Origin: Bradyrhizobium diazoefficiens
GTDB lineage: Bacteria > Pseudomonadota > Alphaproteobacteria > Rhizobiales > Xanthobacteraceae
DNA: 64,000 bases
Direction of reading: 5' to 3'
Assembly: GCF_016599855.1 (NCBI RefSeq)
Contig: NZ_CP067041.1
Span: 124,001 to 188,000, forward strand
Of this stretch, positions 36,969-46,877 are shown piece by piece. How positions within the stretch are numbered: the stretch's first letter is position 1; each line of letters starts with the position of its first letter. The notes under the pieces were generated by a model, which did no database searches, was not told where the DNA came from, and saw only the letters and a program-made list of their open reading frames with translations. Position numbers and translations under genes: made by a program.

Positions 36969-37088
36969 CCCTCATCCTTAGGAGCGCGCTTCTTGGCGCG
37001 CGTCTCGAAGGATGAAGGCCGAGATGATGCAGCCGGGCCTGCATGGTTCGAGACGCCGCGCAAGGGCGCGGCTCCTCACCATGAGGCC
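36969..37088. repeat. Intergenic inverted repeat (CCTCATCCTTAGGAGCGCG type)
   Basis: Begins CCTCATCCTTAGGAGCGCGC and ends GGCGCGGCTCCTCACCATGAGG, with an internal CTTGGCGCGCGTCTCGAAGGATGA segment and a GGTTCGAGACGCCGCGC partner. It lies between the convergent pncA and grpE genes and belongs to another dispersed Bradyrhizobium intergenic family (recalled). Confidence 0.65.
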
Positions 37089-37094
37089 TGAGAG

Positions 37095-37712
37095 CTAATT
37101 GGCGGCGCCGTTCGCCTCGTTGCTGTTCGCGGCCGCCGCGGGCTTCGCGCCGCCTTTGGCGACGCCGACCAGCGCCGGGCGCAGCACGCGCTCGCCGATG
37201 GTGTAGCCGGCCTGCATGACCTGCACGACGGTGCCTGCGGGCACGGACGCATCAGGTACTTCGTACATTGCCTGCTGGAAGTTCGGGTCGAACTTCTGGC
37301 CCTGCGGATCGAACTTCTTCACGCCGTGCTTTTCTAGTGCGTTGAGCAGCGAGCGCTCGGTGAGCTCGACACCCTCGATCAGCGCGGTCAGGCCGGGATC
37401 GGCGGCGGCGCGCGCTTCGGCCGGAACGGCATCGAGCGCGCGCTGGAGATTGTCGGCGATGTCGAGCACGTCGCGGGCAAAGCCGGTGACGCCGTAGAGC
37501 TTGGCATCAGCGACCTCCTTGGCGGTGCGCTTGCGTAAGTTCTCCATCTCGGCCAGCGTCCGCAGCATGCGGTCGCGCGCCTCGGCGGCTTCCTTCTGCA
37601 GCAGCTCGACCGAACCGGGCTCTGGATCGTCGGGCATGATGTAGGGTTTCGACACCACGGGCTCGTCGGTCGCAGCAGTCGTGTCTTCGGGTTGCCGGTC
37701 TTGATCGGTCAT
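37095..37712 (-). CDS. grpE: Nucleotide exchange factor GrpE
   Basis: A 205-residue GrpE, the ADP-release factor for DnaK. An acidic disordered head is followed by the long paired helix ('[20 protein letters not shown]', '[19 protein letters not shown]'), the four-helix bundle and the C-terminal beta wing ('[20 protein letters not shown]'). It ends in an Ala/Asn-rich tail. I chose the ATG at 37712 ([11 protein letters not shown]); the frame is open 24 codons upstream. hrcA lies 98 bp upstream on the same strand, the usual hrcA-grpE order. Confidence 0.97.
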   Translation of the reverse strand: MTDQDRQPEDTTAATDEPVVSKPYIMPDDPEPGSVELLQKEAAEARDRMLRTLAEMENLRKRTAKEVADAKLYGVTGFARDVLDIADNLQRALDAVPAEARAAADPGLTALIEGVELTERSLLNALEKHGVKKFDPQGQKFDPNFQQAMYEVPDASVPAGTVVQVMQAGYTIGERVLRPALVGVAKGGAKPAAAANSNEANGAAN

Positions 37713-37810
37713 CGGCTCTCTTCTCGAACTGGTCTCAAGGGATTTTTCTGGCCCGGATATCGTGCTTCGGGCGCTGAAAATCAAGCACCTGTGATCGACT
37801 TAAATGCCGG

Positions 37811-38899
37811 TCAGCCCCCCAACAGGCGGCTGACGATGCGGGCGGCGTAGTCCACGGTCGGGATCACGCGGGCATAATTCAGCCGCGTCGGTCCGATCAC
37901 GCCGAGAACGCCGACGATGTGGCCGGCGGCATCCCGATAGGGCGAGATGATGGTGGAGGACCCTGACAGGGAAAACAGCTTGTTCTCGCTGCCGATGAAA
38001 ATCCGGACGCCTTCGGCGGTTTCAGCACGACCGAGCAGGTCGATCACGCCGCGCTTGGTCTCGAGATCGTCGAACAGCAGCCGCACCCGCTCGAGATCCT
38101 CCAGCGCGTGCAGATCCTCCAGCAGATTGGCGTGCCCGCGGACGATGAGTTGGCGATCTTCGTTCTCGCCGCCCGACCAGCTCGCGATCCCGGCCGAGAT
38201 CACCTTTTGCGTCAGTTGATCGAGCTCGGCGCGGGCCTCTGCGAGCGCGGTCTCGAGCTCAAGCCGCGCCTCGGCGAGCGTCCGGCCGCGAATCCGCGCA
38301 TTGAGGAAATTTCCGGCTTCGGTAATCGCCGAGGAGGGAACTCCCGGCGGCAGCGTTAGCACGCGGTTTTCGACCTGGCCGTCCTCGCCAACCAGGATCA
38401 CCAGCGCCTTCTCGGGTTCCAACCGGACGAATTCGATGTGTTTCAGCCGTGCATTGGACTTTGGGGTCAGCACCACCGCGGCCGCGCGGGTGAGACCGGA
38501 GAGCCGGGTCAGGGCCTGGTCCAGCGCCGCCTCCACCGATTGCGCCTGGCCGACCGTGGCAAGCTGGCTCTGGATCGACTGCCGCTCGGTCTCGTTGAGG
38601 TCGCCGACCTGCATCAGGGCATCGACGAAGAAGCGCAGGCCGAGTTCCGTCGGCAACCGGCCGGCGGAGGTGTGCGGGGCGTAGATCAGGCCGAGCTGTT
38701 CCAGATCGGCCATGACATTGCGGACCGAGGCCGGCGACAGCGGCATCGCGATCAGGCGCGAGATGTTGCGCGAGCCGACCGGCTCACCGGTCGCAAGGTA
38801 GCTTTCGACAATTTGGCGAAAGATGTCGCGGGAACGCTCGTTGAGCTGGGCGAGGCCTGCGCGCGGCGCGATCAGATGGATCGGATCGTGATGGGCCAC
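37811..38899 (-). CDS. hrcA: Heat-inducible transcription repressor HrcA
   Basis: A 362-residue HrcA, which represses heat-shock genes at CIRCE operators and depends on GroEL for activity. It has the N-terminal winged helix ('[20 protein letters not shown]', 'PVGSRNISR', '[18 protein letters not shown]'), a GAF-like core and the C-terminal '[20 protein letters not shown]' dimer segment. The start codon is GTG (38899-38897), with AGGAG nine bases upstream. It is divergent from rph and heads the hrcA-grpE pair. No CIRCE site is visible in the window. Confidence 0.96.
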   Translation of the reverse strand: MAHHDPIHLIAPRAGLAQLNERSRDIFRQIVESYLATGEPVGSRNISRLIAMPLSPASVRNVMADLEQLGLIYAPHTSAGRLPTELGLRFFVDALMQVGDLNETERQSIQSQLATVGQAQSVEAALDQALTRLSGLTRAAAVVLTPKSNARLKHIEFVRLEPEKALVILVGEDGQVENRVLTLPPGVPSSAITEAGNFLNARIRGRTLAEARLELETALAEARAELDQLTQKVISAGIASWSGGENEDRQLIVRGHANLLEDLHALEDLERVRLLFDDLETKRGVIDLLGRAETAEGVRIFIGSENKLFSLSGSSTIISPYRDAAGHIVGVLGVIGPTRLNYARVIPTVDYAARIVSRLLGG

Positions 38900-39081
38900 A
38901 GACGGTAACTCCTCTCAGATACTCATAATTTGTCCATCCCCGGGGGTTCTGACAAGCGTGGCGTTTGCGGACTTCAAATCTAGGGATGAATAAGGCCTGA
39001 TCTTCCCCCTTGCCGCCCACCCTCACCCCACCTACAAGCACCGCGAATAGCCCTACACCCGCGAGTTTTGGAGGATTTCCC

Positions 39082-39795
39082 ATGCGGCCAAGCCGCCGTG
39101 CGCCCGACGAACTGCGCCCCGTGACGCTGGAGCGCGGCGTGGTCAAATATGCGGAGGGCTCCTGCCTCGTGAAATTCGGCGACACCCATGTGCTTGTTAC
39201 CGCCACGCTGGAAGAACGCCTGCCGCCCTGGTTGAAGGGCCAGGGCCGCGGCTGGGTCACCGCCGAATATGGCATGCTGCCGCGCGCAACCTCCGAACGG
39301 ACCCGCCGCGAGGCTTCCGCCGGAAAGCAGAGCGGCCGCACTGTCGAGATCCAGCGCCTGATCGGCCGCTCGCTTCGCACCATCGTCGATCTCGAAGCGC
39401 TCGGCGAGCGCCAGATCACGGTCGATTGCGACGTGCTGCAGGCCGATGGCGGCACCCGCACGGCCTCGATCACCGGCGCCTGGGTCGCGCTCGCCGATTG
39501 CATCAACTGGATGAAGGCGCGCAACATGATCAAGGCCAACGTGATGCGCGACAACGTGGCCGCGATCTCCTGCGGCATCTACAGGGGCACGCCGGTGCTG
39601 GATCTCGACTATGTCGAGGATTCGGAAGCCGAGACCGACGCCAATTTCGTCATGACCGGCGACGGCCGCATCATCGAGGTGCAGGGCACCGCGGAACGCG
39701 AGCCCTTTACGCAGGACGAGTTGCTGGCGTTGATGGCGCTGGCGCGCAAGGGCGTCTCGCGTCTCGTTGACTTGCAGAAACTGGCTGTCGCGTAG
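39082..39795 (+). CDS. rph: Ribonuclease PH
   Basis: A 237-residue phosphorolytic 3'-5' exoribonuclease that trims tRNA 3' ends. It starts '[20 protein letters not shown]', has '[21 protein letters not shown]' and '[19 protein letters not shown]', the phosphate-binding Arg/Thr core, and ends in '[17 protein letters not shown]'. The frame is open 24 codons upstream, but the ATG at 39082 has GGAGG eight bases before it. rdgB follows after 11 bp and hemW overlaps it, forming a likely operon. Confidence 0.97.
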   Translation: MRPSRRAPDELRPVTLERGVVKYAEGSCLVKFGDTHVLVTATLEERLPPWLKGQGRGWVTAEYGMLPRATSERTRREASAGKQSGRTVEIQRLIGRSLRTIVDLEALGERQITVDCDVLQADGGTRTASITGAWVALADCINWMKARNMIKANVMRDNVAAISCGIYRGTPVLDLDYVEDSEAETDANFVMTGDGRIIEVQGTAEREPFTQDELLALMALARKGVSRLVDLQKLAVA

Positions 39796-39806
39796 TCAAT
39801 AGGCCC

Positions 39807-40442
39807 ATGCACCGCCGAATCACCGGAAAGCTCGTCATCGCGACCCACAATCCCGGCAAGCTCGCCGAGATGAAGGAGCTGCTCGCGCCTTACGGCATCG
39901 AGGCGGTGTCGGCCGGTGAGCTCGGCCTCCCCGAGCCTGATGAGACCGGCCACGATTTCCGCAGCAACGCCGCGATCAAGGCGATCGCGGCGGCGCAGGC
40001 GACCAGGCTTCCCGCTTTCGCCGATGATTCCGGCATCGTGGTCGACGCGCTCGACGGCGCCCCCGGCATCTACAGCGCGCGCTGGGCCGGACCGTCCAAG
40101 GATTTCACTGCTGCAATGGCGCAGATCGAGCGCCTATTGCAGGAGCGCGGCGCCACCACGCCGGACAAGCGCAAGGCTCATTTCGTCTCCGCGCTCTGCG
40201 TCGCCTGGCCCGACGATCATCTCGAAGAGGTCGAGGCCCGTGTCGACGGCACGCTGGTGTGGCCGACGCGCGGCACCGCCGGTTTTGGTTACGATCCGAT
40301 GTTCCTGCCTGATGGATACGACCGCACCTTCGGCGAGATGGAAAGCATCGAGAAGCACGGCCTGCCGCCGCTCGGCCTCGGCCTGTCGCACCGCGCCCGC
40401 GCCTTCGTGAAACTGGCGGAGATCTGCCTTGAGCCGCGCTAA
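39807..40442 (+). CDS. rdgB: RdgB/HAM1 non-canonical purine NTP pyrophosphatase
   Basis: A 211-residue house-cleaning enzyme that hydrolyses ITP, dITP and XTP to keep deaminated purines out of nucleic acids. '[18 protein letters not shown]' is the substrate loop, '[20 protein letters not shown]' the metal-binding core with SARWAG, and '[21 protein letters not shown]' plus 'SHRARAF' complete the active site. The length is normal. It lies between rph and hemW in a tight operon. Confidence 0.97.
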   Translation: MHRRITGKLVIATHNPGKLAEMKELLAPYGIEAVSAGELGLPEPDETGHDFRSNAAIKAIAAAQATRLPAFADDSGIVVDALDGAPGIYSARWAGPSKDFTAAMAQIERLLQERGATTPDKRKAHFVSALCVAWPDDHLEEVEARVDGTLVWPTRGTAGFGYDPMFLPDGYDRTFGEMESIEKHGLPPLGLGLSHRARAFVKLAEICLEPR

Positions 40443-41583
40443 GGAAGCCTTCGGCGTCTACGTGCACTGGCCGTTCTGCCTGTCGAAATGCCCCTATTGC
40501 GACTTCAACAGCCATGTGCGCCACGCCGCGATCGACGAGGCGCGCTTTGCCTCCGCGTTCGCCCGCGAGATCGAAACGACTGCACAGCGCTCACCCGGCC
40601 GCGAGGTCACCTCGATCTTTCTCGGCGGCGGCACGCCGTCCTTGATGCAGCCGGCAACCGTCGGCGCCGTGCTCGATGCGATCGGCAAGCACTGGAAAGT
40701 TGCCGACGACGTCGAAGTCACGCTGGAAGCAAACCCGACCAGCGTCGAAGCCACGCGCTTCGCCGGCTATCGCGCCGCCGGCGTCAACCGCGTCTCGCTC
40801 GGCGTGCAGGCGCTCGATGATGCCTCGCTGAAAGCTTTGGGCCGCTTGCACAGTGCCCGCGAGGCGCTCGATGCCGTCGCCATCGCGCGCCGCTCGTTCG
40901 ATCGCTATTCGTTCGACCTGATCTACGCCCGGCCCGACCAGACGCCGGCGATGTGGGCCGACGAACTGCGTCTCGCAATCGATGAAGCGGCCGAGCATCT
41001 GTCGCTCTATCAGCTGACCATCGAAGAAGGCACGCCGTTCTTCGGCCTGCACCAGGCCGGCAAATTGAAGACGCCGGACGAAGCGGTCGCGCGCGCACTC
41101 TACGACGTGACCCAGGAGACCTGCGAGAAGCTCGGCCTGCCCGCTTACGAGATTTCAAATCACGCGCGGCGTGGCGCCGAGTGCCAGCACAATCTGGTCT
41201 ACTGGCGCGGCGAGGAATATGCCGGCATCGGTCCCGGCGCGCACGGCCGCCTCGACATCGACGGTATCAGGCACGCCACCGCCACCGAGAAACGCCCCGA
41301 AGCCTGGCTGATGCGCGTCGAAAGCAGCGGCGACGGTGTCGTCACCGACGATCTCCTCAACAGCGAAGAACGCGCCGACGAATTCTTGCTGATGGGATTG
41401 CGTCTCGCCGAAGGCATCGACCCCGAACGCTACACCGCGCTCGCCGGCCGCCCGCTCGATCCGGGTCGCATCGCGCTGCTGCGCGAGGAAGGCGCGATCA
41501 CCGTTGATGCGACGGGCCGGTTGCGCGTGACCAGCAGCGGATTCCCGGTGCTGGACGCGGTGGTGGCGGATTTGGCCGCGTAA
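40429..41583 (+). CDS. hemW: Radical SAM heme chaperone HemW
   Basis: A 384-residue HemW (formerly called anaerobic coproporphyrinogen oxidase-like). '[20 protein letters not shown]' contains the CxxxCxxC cluster site and the extra Cys of the family; 'FLGGGTPSL', 'EANPTSVEA' and '[11 protein letters not shown]' are the SAM-binding strands. It inserts heme into respiratory proteins and is not an oxidase. The start codon is TTG at 40429, overlapping the last 14 bases of rdgB, which indicates translational coupling. Confidence 0.95.
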   Translation: MSRAKEAFGVYVHWPFCLSKCPYCDFNSHVRHAAIDEARFASAFAREIETTAQRSPGREVTSIFLGGGTPSLMQPATVGAVLDAIGKHWKVADDVEVTLEANPTSVEATRFAGYRAAGVNRVSLGVQALDDASLKALGRLHSAREALDAVAIARRSFDRYSFDLIYARPDQTPAMWADELRLAIDEAAEHLSLYQLTIEEGTPFFGLHQAGKLKTPDEAVARALYDVTQETCEKLGLPAYEISNHARRGAECQHNLVYWRGEEYAGIGPGAHGRLDIDGIRHATATEKRPEAWLMRVESSGDGVVTDDLLNSEERADEFLLMGLRLAEGIDPERYTALAGRPLDPGRIALLREEGAITVDATGRLRVTSSGFPVLDAVVADLAA

Positions 41584-41601
41584 GTCTCAACCAAATCGGT
41601 G

Positions 41602-41731
41602 GTGCGCTCCCTCGCCCGCTTGCGGGAGAGGGTTGGGGAGAAGAGGGTGTCTCTGCAACGGGACAATTCCCCAGAGGAAAGAGCCCTCACCTGGCGCTAC
41701 GCGCCGACCTCTCCCGCAAGCGGGAGAGGTG
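41602..41731. repeat. Palindromic repeat family A, full composite copy (8)
   Basis: GTGCGCTCCCTCGCCCGCTTGCGGGAGAGG-type left arm (core CCCGCTTGCGGG), GGTGTCTCTGCAACGGGACA middle, GGCGCTACGCGCC mini-dyad and right arm CTCTCCCGCAAGCGGGAGAG. It lies between the convergent hemW and LpoA-like genes. Confidence 0.88.
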
Positions 41732-41737
41732 AACCAG

Positions 41738-42970
41738 CTACGCCCCAAAACTCTTCGGCGAGCCCGCGACCGCAACACCGCCGCCGGTCGTCACCTTCAT
41801 CACCGCGAGCCCGCGCTCATTGGTACCATCAGCGCGGAAGCGGAACAGGCCGTCGATGCCGGCGAAGCCGGACGGATTCGTGAGCACGTCGGGCGAGAAC
41901 CGCGTGGTGCCTTGCGTGCGCGCAAGCGCTGCGACCAGCGCCACCGCATCATAGGCGAGCGTCGCGGTGCGAATCGGCTCGGCACCGAATTTGGTGCGAT
42001 AGCGCCCGGAGAAGGCGCGGAAGCCGGCCGGATCCGGCGCGGCGTAGAGGCCGCCTTGCAGAGCCGGGCTGGCATAAACGCGCGGATTGTCCCACAGGCC
42101 GGTGCCGAGCAGCTGGATGTTGCGCAAATTGGCGCCGGCCGCGGTCATTGCATCCGCCACTGAGACGACGGCATCGCCGTCATCGGCAATGAACAGCGCG
42201 TCCGCACTGCCGAGCTGCTGCGCCACGGTGCGCGCCGGCGTGGCGCGATCGGCGCCGTACTTCTCGAACGCGACAACGCGACCGCCGCGCCGCGGCACCG
42301 CCGCCTTCACCGCAGCTTCGACGACATTGCCATAGGCATTGTCGGGCACCAGCACGGCGACCGAGCGTTTTCCGATGCTGGCGGAATATTCGATGATGCG
42401 GTTGACGTCGGACTCCGGCAGGAAGCTCAAGAGATAAACGCCGCGACCAGCGATGCTAGAGTCGGTCGAGAACGCGATGACCGAGGTGCCGCGCGTGCGT
42501 GCGACCTGCGCCACCGCCGGCACCGATTGCGCAAACAGCGGCCCCAGGATGATCTCGGCGCCCTCCTCGAGGGCCTGCTGCGCGCCGGCTTGCGCGCCTT
42601 GCGGGCTGCCATTGTCGTCCTTGATCAGGAGCTGGATGTTCGGGTTCTGGAACTCGGCCAGCGCCATCTCGGCGGCGTTGCGCATCGACTGTGCGGCGAG
42701 CCCGGCATTGCCGGCGGCCGAGAGCGGCAGGATCACCCCAACCTTCACCCCGCCGGTGCCGGCGGTGGTCGCCTGCTGCGGCGGACCGGCCGGTTGGGCC
42801 GGTGGCGAGGAGCTGGAGAACGGACTGGAAAACTGGCTGAGGCTCTGCTGCACGCCGGCGCAAGCCGACAGCAGGGGCGTGCCGAGCAGCAGGCCAAGCG
42901 CACTTCGCCGGGTCGCCCCTGTTAATCGGAGCCCCTGAACGGGAGACTTTGGATCACGCGGGCCCACCAT
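41738..42970 (-). CDS. LpoA-like penicillin-binding protein activator (lipoprotein)
   Basis: A 410-residue lipoprotein with a periplasmic-binding (type I, branched-chain amino acid receptor-like) fold. The lipobox is LSAC in 'LGLLLGTPLLSACAGVQQ', followed by a Ser/Pro/Gln-rich linker, and then 'VKVGVILPLSAAGNAGLAAQ' and 'AEIILGPLFAQSVPAVAQVA'. Its position next to rsmI-yraN matches the conserved lpoA-yraL-yraN neighbourhood of E. coli, where LpoA activates PBP1a. I infer the same role in peptidoglycan synthesis; a ligand-binding function is the alternative. The start chosen is the ATG at 42970. Confidence 0.8.
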   Translation of the reverse strand: MVGPRDPKSPVQGLRLTGATRRSALGLLLGTPLLSACAGVQQSLSQFSSPFSSSSPPAQPAGPPQQATTAGTGGVKVGVILPLSAAGNAGLAAQSMRNAAEMALAEFQNPNIQLLIKDDNGSPQGAQAGAQQALEEGAEIILGPLFAQSVPAVAQVARTRGTSVIAFSTDSSIAGRGVYLLSFLPESDVNRIIEYSASIGKRSVAVLVPDNAYGNVVEAAVKAAVPRRGGRVVAFEKYGADRATPARTVAQQLGSADALFIADDGDAVVSVADAMTAAGANLRNIQLLGTGLWDNPRVYASPALQGGLYAAPDPAGFRAFSGRYRTKFGAEPIRTATLAYDAVALVAALARTQGTTRFSPDVLTNPSGFAGIDGLFRFRADGTNERGLAVMKVTTGGGVAVAGSPKSFGA

Positions 42971-43324
42971 GGCAGCTTCTCTTCTGACCAGCCGCCGCAG
43001 CCTGCCAGTCACAACAATTTTTCCCCGACACAAGCCGCGGATTCAGGCATATTGTCGGCAAATAGTTAACCAAAACAAAAGGATAATGACCGCTTAAGGC
43101 GGCCGACCTCAGGTCTTGGCTGGCTGTTCGCCGTCCGTCACGCAAGCATCAAGGCGCGGTTTCCGCCGCGAATATGGCGCTGACGCTTCATTCCCCGGGG
43201 AATGTGATGCCGGATGGAATCACATTCCAGTCCTTCCTCGCCCAGTTCACTATCTTGTCCCGGCACGATCTTTTTCGAGGGACTGGTTCCCAGCCCAAGG
43301 GATCATACCTAAGTTCATCTCATT
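42971..43324. other. Divergent region between LpoA-like gene and rsmI
   Basis: A 354-bp gap with no supported gene. Near the LpoA-like side it is AT-rich (AAATAGTTAACCAAAACAAA around 43061) and is a likely promoter area. It contains a strong 30-bp dyad (43199-43228) and, at about 43264-43308, a degenerate copy of the CACGATCTTTTTC...GGGATCAT repeat related to the element at 53990. Confidence 0.5.
43199..43228. promoter_or_regulatory. Long dyad upstream of rsmI
   Basis: Perfect 10-bp arms GGAATGTGAT and ATCACATTCC separated by 10 bp (GCCGGATGGA), about 100 bp before rsmI and 230 bp before the LpoA-like gene. It could be an operator (two helical turns between arm centres) or an RNA hairpin. 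A TTCCCCGGGGAA palindrome adjoins it on the left. Confidence 0.5.
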
Positions 43325-44275
43325 ATGCGCGCAAAGCCGGCCCCGATAAATACGACTGAAGCCACGGACGCCGCCCCGCGCGGTTTCTCCATCGACGCCC
43401 ACCGGCTCGCGGCGCCGAAGCCGGCTGCCGGCCTCTACCTGGTCGCGACCCCGATCGGCAATCTCGGCGACATCACGGTGCGCGCGCTGCAGATTCTGGC
43501 CGGGGTCGACGTCATCGCCTGCGAGGACACCCGCATCACGCGGCGCCTGACCGAGCGCTACGCCATCTCTGCGCAGCTCAAGCAATATCACGAGCACAAT
43601 GCCGAGGCCGCCCGTCCAAAGATCCTGGAGGCGCTTGCGGCTGGCGGCTCGGTCGCGCTGGTCTCGGACGCCGGCACGCCGCTGATCTCCGATCCCGGTT
43701 ACAAGCTGGTGCGCGAGGTCTGCGCCGCGGGCCATGCGGTCTATGCCCTGCCCGGCCCCTCCTCCGTGCTGGCCGCGCTGTCGGTCGCGGCGCTGCCTAC
43801 CGACCGCTTCTTCTTCGAAGGCTTTCTGCCGGCGAAATCCGCCGCGCGGCGGTCGCGCCTCGCCGAGCTCGCCCGCATCGATGCGACGCTGGTGATGTTC
43901 GAATCCGGCAATCGTGTGCAGGATACGCTCGCCGAGCTCGCCGAGATCATGGGCGCGCGCGAAGCCGCGATCTGCCGCGAGCTGACGAAACTGCACGAGG
44001 AGATTTCGCGCGCGACGCTGAGCGAGCTTGCGCGCGAGGCAGACACGCTGGAGACGCGTGGCGAATTCGTGCTGGTGATCGGCCCGCCCGCGGCGGATGC
44101 GGACGTGCTGACGGCGGACGCGCTGGATGATCTGTTGCGCGAGCAGCTCGCCACGCACAGCGTCAAGGATGCGGTCGCACATGCGGTTGCGCTCTCGGGC
44201 CGACCGCGCCGCGAGGTGTATGCCCGCGCGCTCGAGCTCGCAAAGGATTTGCGGAGCGGCGATGGCGAAGAGTAA
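43325..44275 (+). CDS. rsmI: 16S rRNA 2'-O-methyltransferase RsmI
   Basis: A 316-residue SPOUT-unrelated tetrapyrrole-methylase-fold enzyme that methylates the 2'-OH of C1402 in 16S rRNA. '[20 protein letters not shown]', '[19 protein letters not shown]', '[20 protein letters not shown]' and '[20 protein letters not shown]' are the SAM-binding and catalytic blocks. The first 35 residues are a variable extension. yraN starts inside its last 14 bases, so they are coupled. Confidence 0.96.
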   Translation: MRAKPAPINTTEATDAAPRGFSIDAHRLAAPKPAAGLYLVATPIGNLGDITVRALQILAGVDVIACEDTRITRRLTERYAISAQLKQYHEHNAEAARPKILEALAAGGSVALVSDAGTPLISDPGYKLVREVCAAGHAVYALPGPSSVLAALSVAALPTDRFFFEGFLPAKSAARRSRLAELARIDATLVMFESGNRVQDTLAELAEIMGAREAAICRELTKLHEEISRATLSELAREADTLETRGEFVLVIGPPAADADVLTADALDDLLREQLATHSVKDAVAHAVALSGRPRREVYARALELAKDLRSGDGEE

Positions 44276-44675
44276 GGATGCCCAGATACCTAAACAGGAA
44301 CTGAAGATCGCATCGCCCGAGCGCGTCGCCGCGTTCCGCACCGGCATCTCGGCCGAGAGCCGTGCCGCAGCCTTCCTGATGGCGAAGGGCTATCGCATCC
44401 TCGCCAAACGCTATCGCACCCCGCATGGCGAGATCGATCTCGTGGCCCGCCGCCGCAACCTGATCGCCTTCGTCGAGGTCAAGGCGCGTGCCAGTCTCGA
44501 TGAGGCCGCCTATGCGGTGACGCCGCGCCAGCAGCAGCGCATCATCGACGCCGCGCAGGGCTGGCTTGCCACGCATCCCGAGCATGCGGAATTCGAATTG
44601 CGATTCGACGCCATGCTGATTGCGCCGCGCTCACTTCCGCGCCATGTGTTGGCGGCATTCGACGCCTCGACCTGA
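44262..44675 (+). CDS. YraN family (UPF0102) nuclease-fold protein
   Basis: A 137-residue UPF0102/YraN protein with a Holliday-junction-resolvase-like PD-(D/E)xK fold. '[21 protein letters not shown]', '[21 protein letters not shown]' and '[20 protein letters not shown]' carry the E, D and E-x-K residues (GEIDL, VEVK). Biochemical function is unproven. It overlaps the 3' end of rsmI by 14 bp and is followed by gshB after 10 bp. The frame is open upstream, but the ATG at 44262 begins the conserved protein. Confidence 0.93.
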   Translation: MAKSKDAQIPKQELKIASPERVAAFRTGISAESRAAAFLMAKGYRILAKRYRTPHGEIDLVARRRNLIAFVEVKARASLDEAAYAVTPRQQQRIIDAAQGWLATHPEHAEFELRFDAMLIAPRSLPRHVLAAFDAST

Positions 44676-44685
44676 AAGGCAGACC

Positions 44686-45630
44686 ATGAAACTGAACGTC
44701 GCCGTCCAGATGGACCCCATCGCCCGCATCAACATCAAGGGCGATTCCACCTTTGCGCTGCTTCTGGAGGCGCAGAAGCGCGGCCACGGCCTGTCCTATT
44801 ACACGCCCGACAAGCTCTCGATGGTCGGCGAAGAGATTGTCGCGCCGGTTCAGCTGCTGACGGTGCGCGACGAGCCCGGCGATCATTTCACCCTCGGCGA
44901 GCCCAGGCGCGAGGCGCTGAACGGCTTTGATGTGGTGCTGCTGCGCCAGGATCCGCCGTTCGACCTCGCCTACATCACCTCGACGCACCTGCTCGAGCGC
45001 ATTCACCCGAAGACGCTGGTTGTCAACGATCCCGCCTCGGTGCGCAACGCGCCGGAAAAACTGTTCGTGATGAATTTTCCGCAGTTGATGCCGCCGACCC
45101 TGATCTCGCGCGACCTGGATGAGATCAACGCGTTCCGCGACAAGTTCGGAGCCGTCGTGATGAAGCCGCTGCACGGCCATGGCGGCGCCGCGGTGTTCCG
45201 CGTGATGCCGCAGGACATGAATTTCGGCTCGCTGTTCGACATGTTCTCGGTCACCTTCAAAGAGGCATGGGTTATCCAGCAGTTCATCCCCGAGGTGAAG
45301 CTCGGCGACAAGCGCATCATCCTGGTCAATGGCGAGTTCGCAGGCGCGGTGAACCGCGTGCCGGCCACCGACGACCTCCGCTCCAACATGGTCCGCGGCG
45401 GCGCGGCAAAGGAGACCGAGCTGACCCCGCGTGAGCGCGAGATCTGCGCCACCGTCGGACCGGCGCTGCGCGAGCGCGGCCTGCTGTTTGTTGGCCTCGA
45501 CGTGATCAACGACCGCCTCACCGAGATCAATGTGACCTCGCCGACCGGCATCCGCGCCATTGCACGGCTCGGCGGCCCTGATGTCGCGGCGAAGATCTGG
45601 GACGTGATCGAGCAGAAGCGGGCGAAGTAA
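44686..45630 (+). CDS. gshB: Glutathione synthetase
   Basis: A 314-residue ATP-grasp ligase that joins gamma-glutamylcysteine and glycine. '[20 protein letters not shown]' begins the protein, '[16 protein letters not shown]' is the ATP-binding loop, and '[20 protein letters not shown]' the C-terminal signature. It is complete. It ends the rsmI-yraN-gshB unit. The frame is open 22 codons upstream, but the ATG at 44686 matches the family. Confidence 0.97.
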   Translation: MKLNVAVQMDPIARINIKGDSTFALLLEAQKRGHGLSYYTPDKLSMVGEEIVAPVQLLTVRDEPGDHFTLGEPRREALNGFDVVLLRQDPPFDLAYITSTHLLERIHPKTLVVNDPASVRNAPEKLFVMNFPQLMPPTLISRDLDEINAFRDKFGAVVMKPLHGHGGAAVFRVMPQDMNFGSLFDMFSVTFKEAWVIQQFIPEVKLGDKRIILVNGEFAGAVNRVPATDDLRSNMVRGGAAKETELTPREREICATVGPALRERGLLFVGLDVINDRLTEINVTSPTGIRAIARLGGPDVAAKIWDVIEQKRAK

Positions 45631-45644
45631 GCGAGCTCCCATCT

Positions 45645-45767
45645 CGTCGTCCTGGCGAAAACCAGGACCCATTACCCCCACTGCCAGTTTGGCGATGATC
45701 GGGGCAGATACCTTCTGCAACAATCCTCGTTGGTGGCTAATGGGTCCTGGCCTTCGCCAGGACGACG
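45645..45767. repeat. Dispersed inverted repeat (CGTCGTCCTGGCGAA type)
   Basis: Arms of 30 bp (45645-45674 and 45738-45767) match with two mismatches, starting CGTCGTCCTGGCGAA and ending TTCGCCAGGACGACG; a CCATTA / TAATGG inner edge continues the pairing. The loop is about 60 bp. It is a known type of Bradyrhizobium intergenic repeat (recalled). Confidence 0.8.
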
Positions 45768-45813
45768 CTGATGACGTGGTGCGTCGCTTCGGTCTCATCA
45801 GCATTGTGCTTCA

Positions 45814-45828
45814 CTAACCATCCATTCA
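45814..45828. promoter_or_regulatory. Degenerate CtrA-like site upstream of cpaB
   Basis: CTAA-CCATCCA-TTCA resembles the CtrA box TTAA-N7-TTAA, including the CCAT often seen after the first half. It has two mismatches and lies 224 bp upstream of cpaB. In Caulobacter the pilus cluster is CtrA activated. Confidence 0.25.
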
Positions 45829-46051
45829 CCATGATGCCTCGCGCTTCGTTCGAACGCAGGAGCGTGCCCGCGTGAATCTACGGGGCCACTGGCCAAGCGG
45901 CTAACGCGGCGTTCACCATCTGCCTAAAACGCGTGCCGTCACTGGGCGTCACATTCACCCTCGCAACACCCCTTATACCTTTACTCCCTACTCATCGATG
46001 CGGGGGACCCGCCACGTGCGGTTCGAGTGCCCCGCGTAAGAGTAGAAGCGT

Positions 46052-46867
46052 ATGAACACCGCACGCATTGTCGTTCTCGTCATGGCACTGGGCGCCGGCG
46101 GCGTCGCTGCGTATCTGGCGAGCGGCTACAATAAAGAGCCCGCGCCCGCTCTCCTGGGGGCCGAGAAGCTGCCGACAGTCGAGGTGCTCGTCGCCAAATC
46201 CGACATCCAGCTCGGCCAGGCCGTGAAGGCCGAGGATCTGCAATGGCAGACCTGGCCGCAAGCGACCGCCAGCAGCGCCTTTATCCGCCGCGACAATAGG
46301 CCCGACGCGCAAACCCAGATCGCCGGCTCGATCGCGCGCGTGCCGTTGATGCAGGGCGAGCCGATCCGCGAACAGAAGTTGGTGAAGGCCGAGGGCTCCG
46401 GCTTCATGGCCGCGATCCTGCCGTCCGGCATGCGCGCCGTGTCCACCGAGATTTCCGCCGAGACCGCCGCCGGCGGCTTCATCCTGCCGAACGACCGCGT
46501 CGACATCGTGCTGACCCGCCGCCTGAAGAACCCTGAGGGCGCCAACGGTTCCACCGGGGGCAATGATTTGATCCTGTCCAAGGTCATCCTGACCAACATC
46601 CGCGTGCTCGCGATCGATCAGGCGCCGAAGGAAAAGGACGGCCAGAATGCCGTCCTCGGCAAGACGGTCACGCTCGAACTCCGGCCCGATCAGGTCGCCG
46701 CGCTCTCGGCCGCGCGCCAGGGCGGCACGCTCACACTGGCACTGCGCAGCATCACTGACGCCAACGCCGCCGACGGCACGCCGGAGGACCAGGCGCTGAA
46801 GCGTCCCGACGACGTCAACGTGATCCGCTACGGCGTGCAGGCACGACAACTCACGTCACAGAAGTGA
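46052..46867 (+). CDS. cpaB: Flp pilus assembly protein CpaB
   Basis: A 271-residue Tad/Flp pilus protein that sits in the periplasm and supports the secretin. An N-terminal membrane anchor (IVVLVMALGAGGVAAYLASG) is followed by a SAF domain (about residues 45-110, 'VEVLVAKSDIQLGQAVKAED') and the RcpC/CpaB domain ('GMRAVSTEISAETAAGGFIL', 'VDIVLTRR'). It is first in cpaB-cpaC-cpaD-cpaE, which run in one direction with 10 to 52 bp gaps or overlaps. Confidence 0.95.
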   Translation: MNTARIVVLVMALGAGGVAAYLASGYNKEPAPALLGAEKLPTVEVLVAKSDIQLGQAVKAEDLQWQTWPQATASSAFIRRDNRPDAQTQIAGSIARVPLMQGEPIREQKLVKAEGSGFMAAILPSGMRAVSTEISAETAAGGFILPNDRVDIVLTRRLKNPEGANGSTGGNDLILSKVILTNIRVLAIDQAPKEKDGQNAVLGKTVTLELRPDQVAALSAARQGGTLTLALRSITDANAADGTPEDQALKRPDDVNVIRYGVQARQLTSQK

Positions 46868-46877
46868 TAGGGACAGC

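Larger units (their letters stand above)
45631..46051. other. gshB-cpaB intergenic region
   Basis: A 421-bp gap without a supported gene. It has a dispersed inverted repeat (45645-45767), a possible CtrA site (45814-45828), an AT-richer stretch CACCCCTTATACCTTTACTC near 45967 that may be the pilus promoter, and a GCGGGG/CCCCGC dyad (46000-46035) just before the cpaB start. Confidence 0.5.

Noticed and set aside
43199..43228. CRP/FNR-type operator
   Set aside because: TGTGA and TCACA are spaced by 12, not 6, bases, so the dyad is reported without assigning a regulator.
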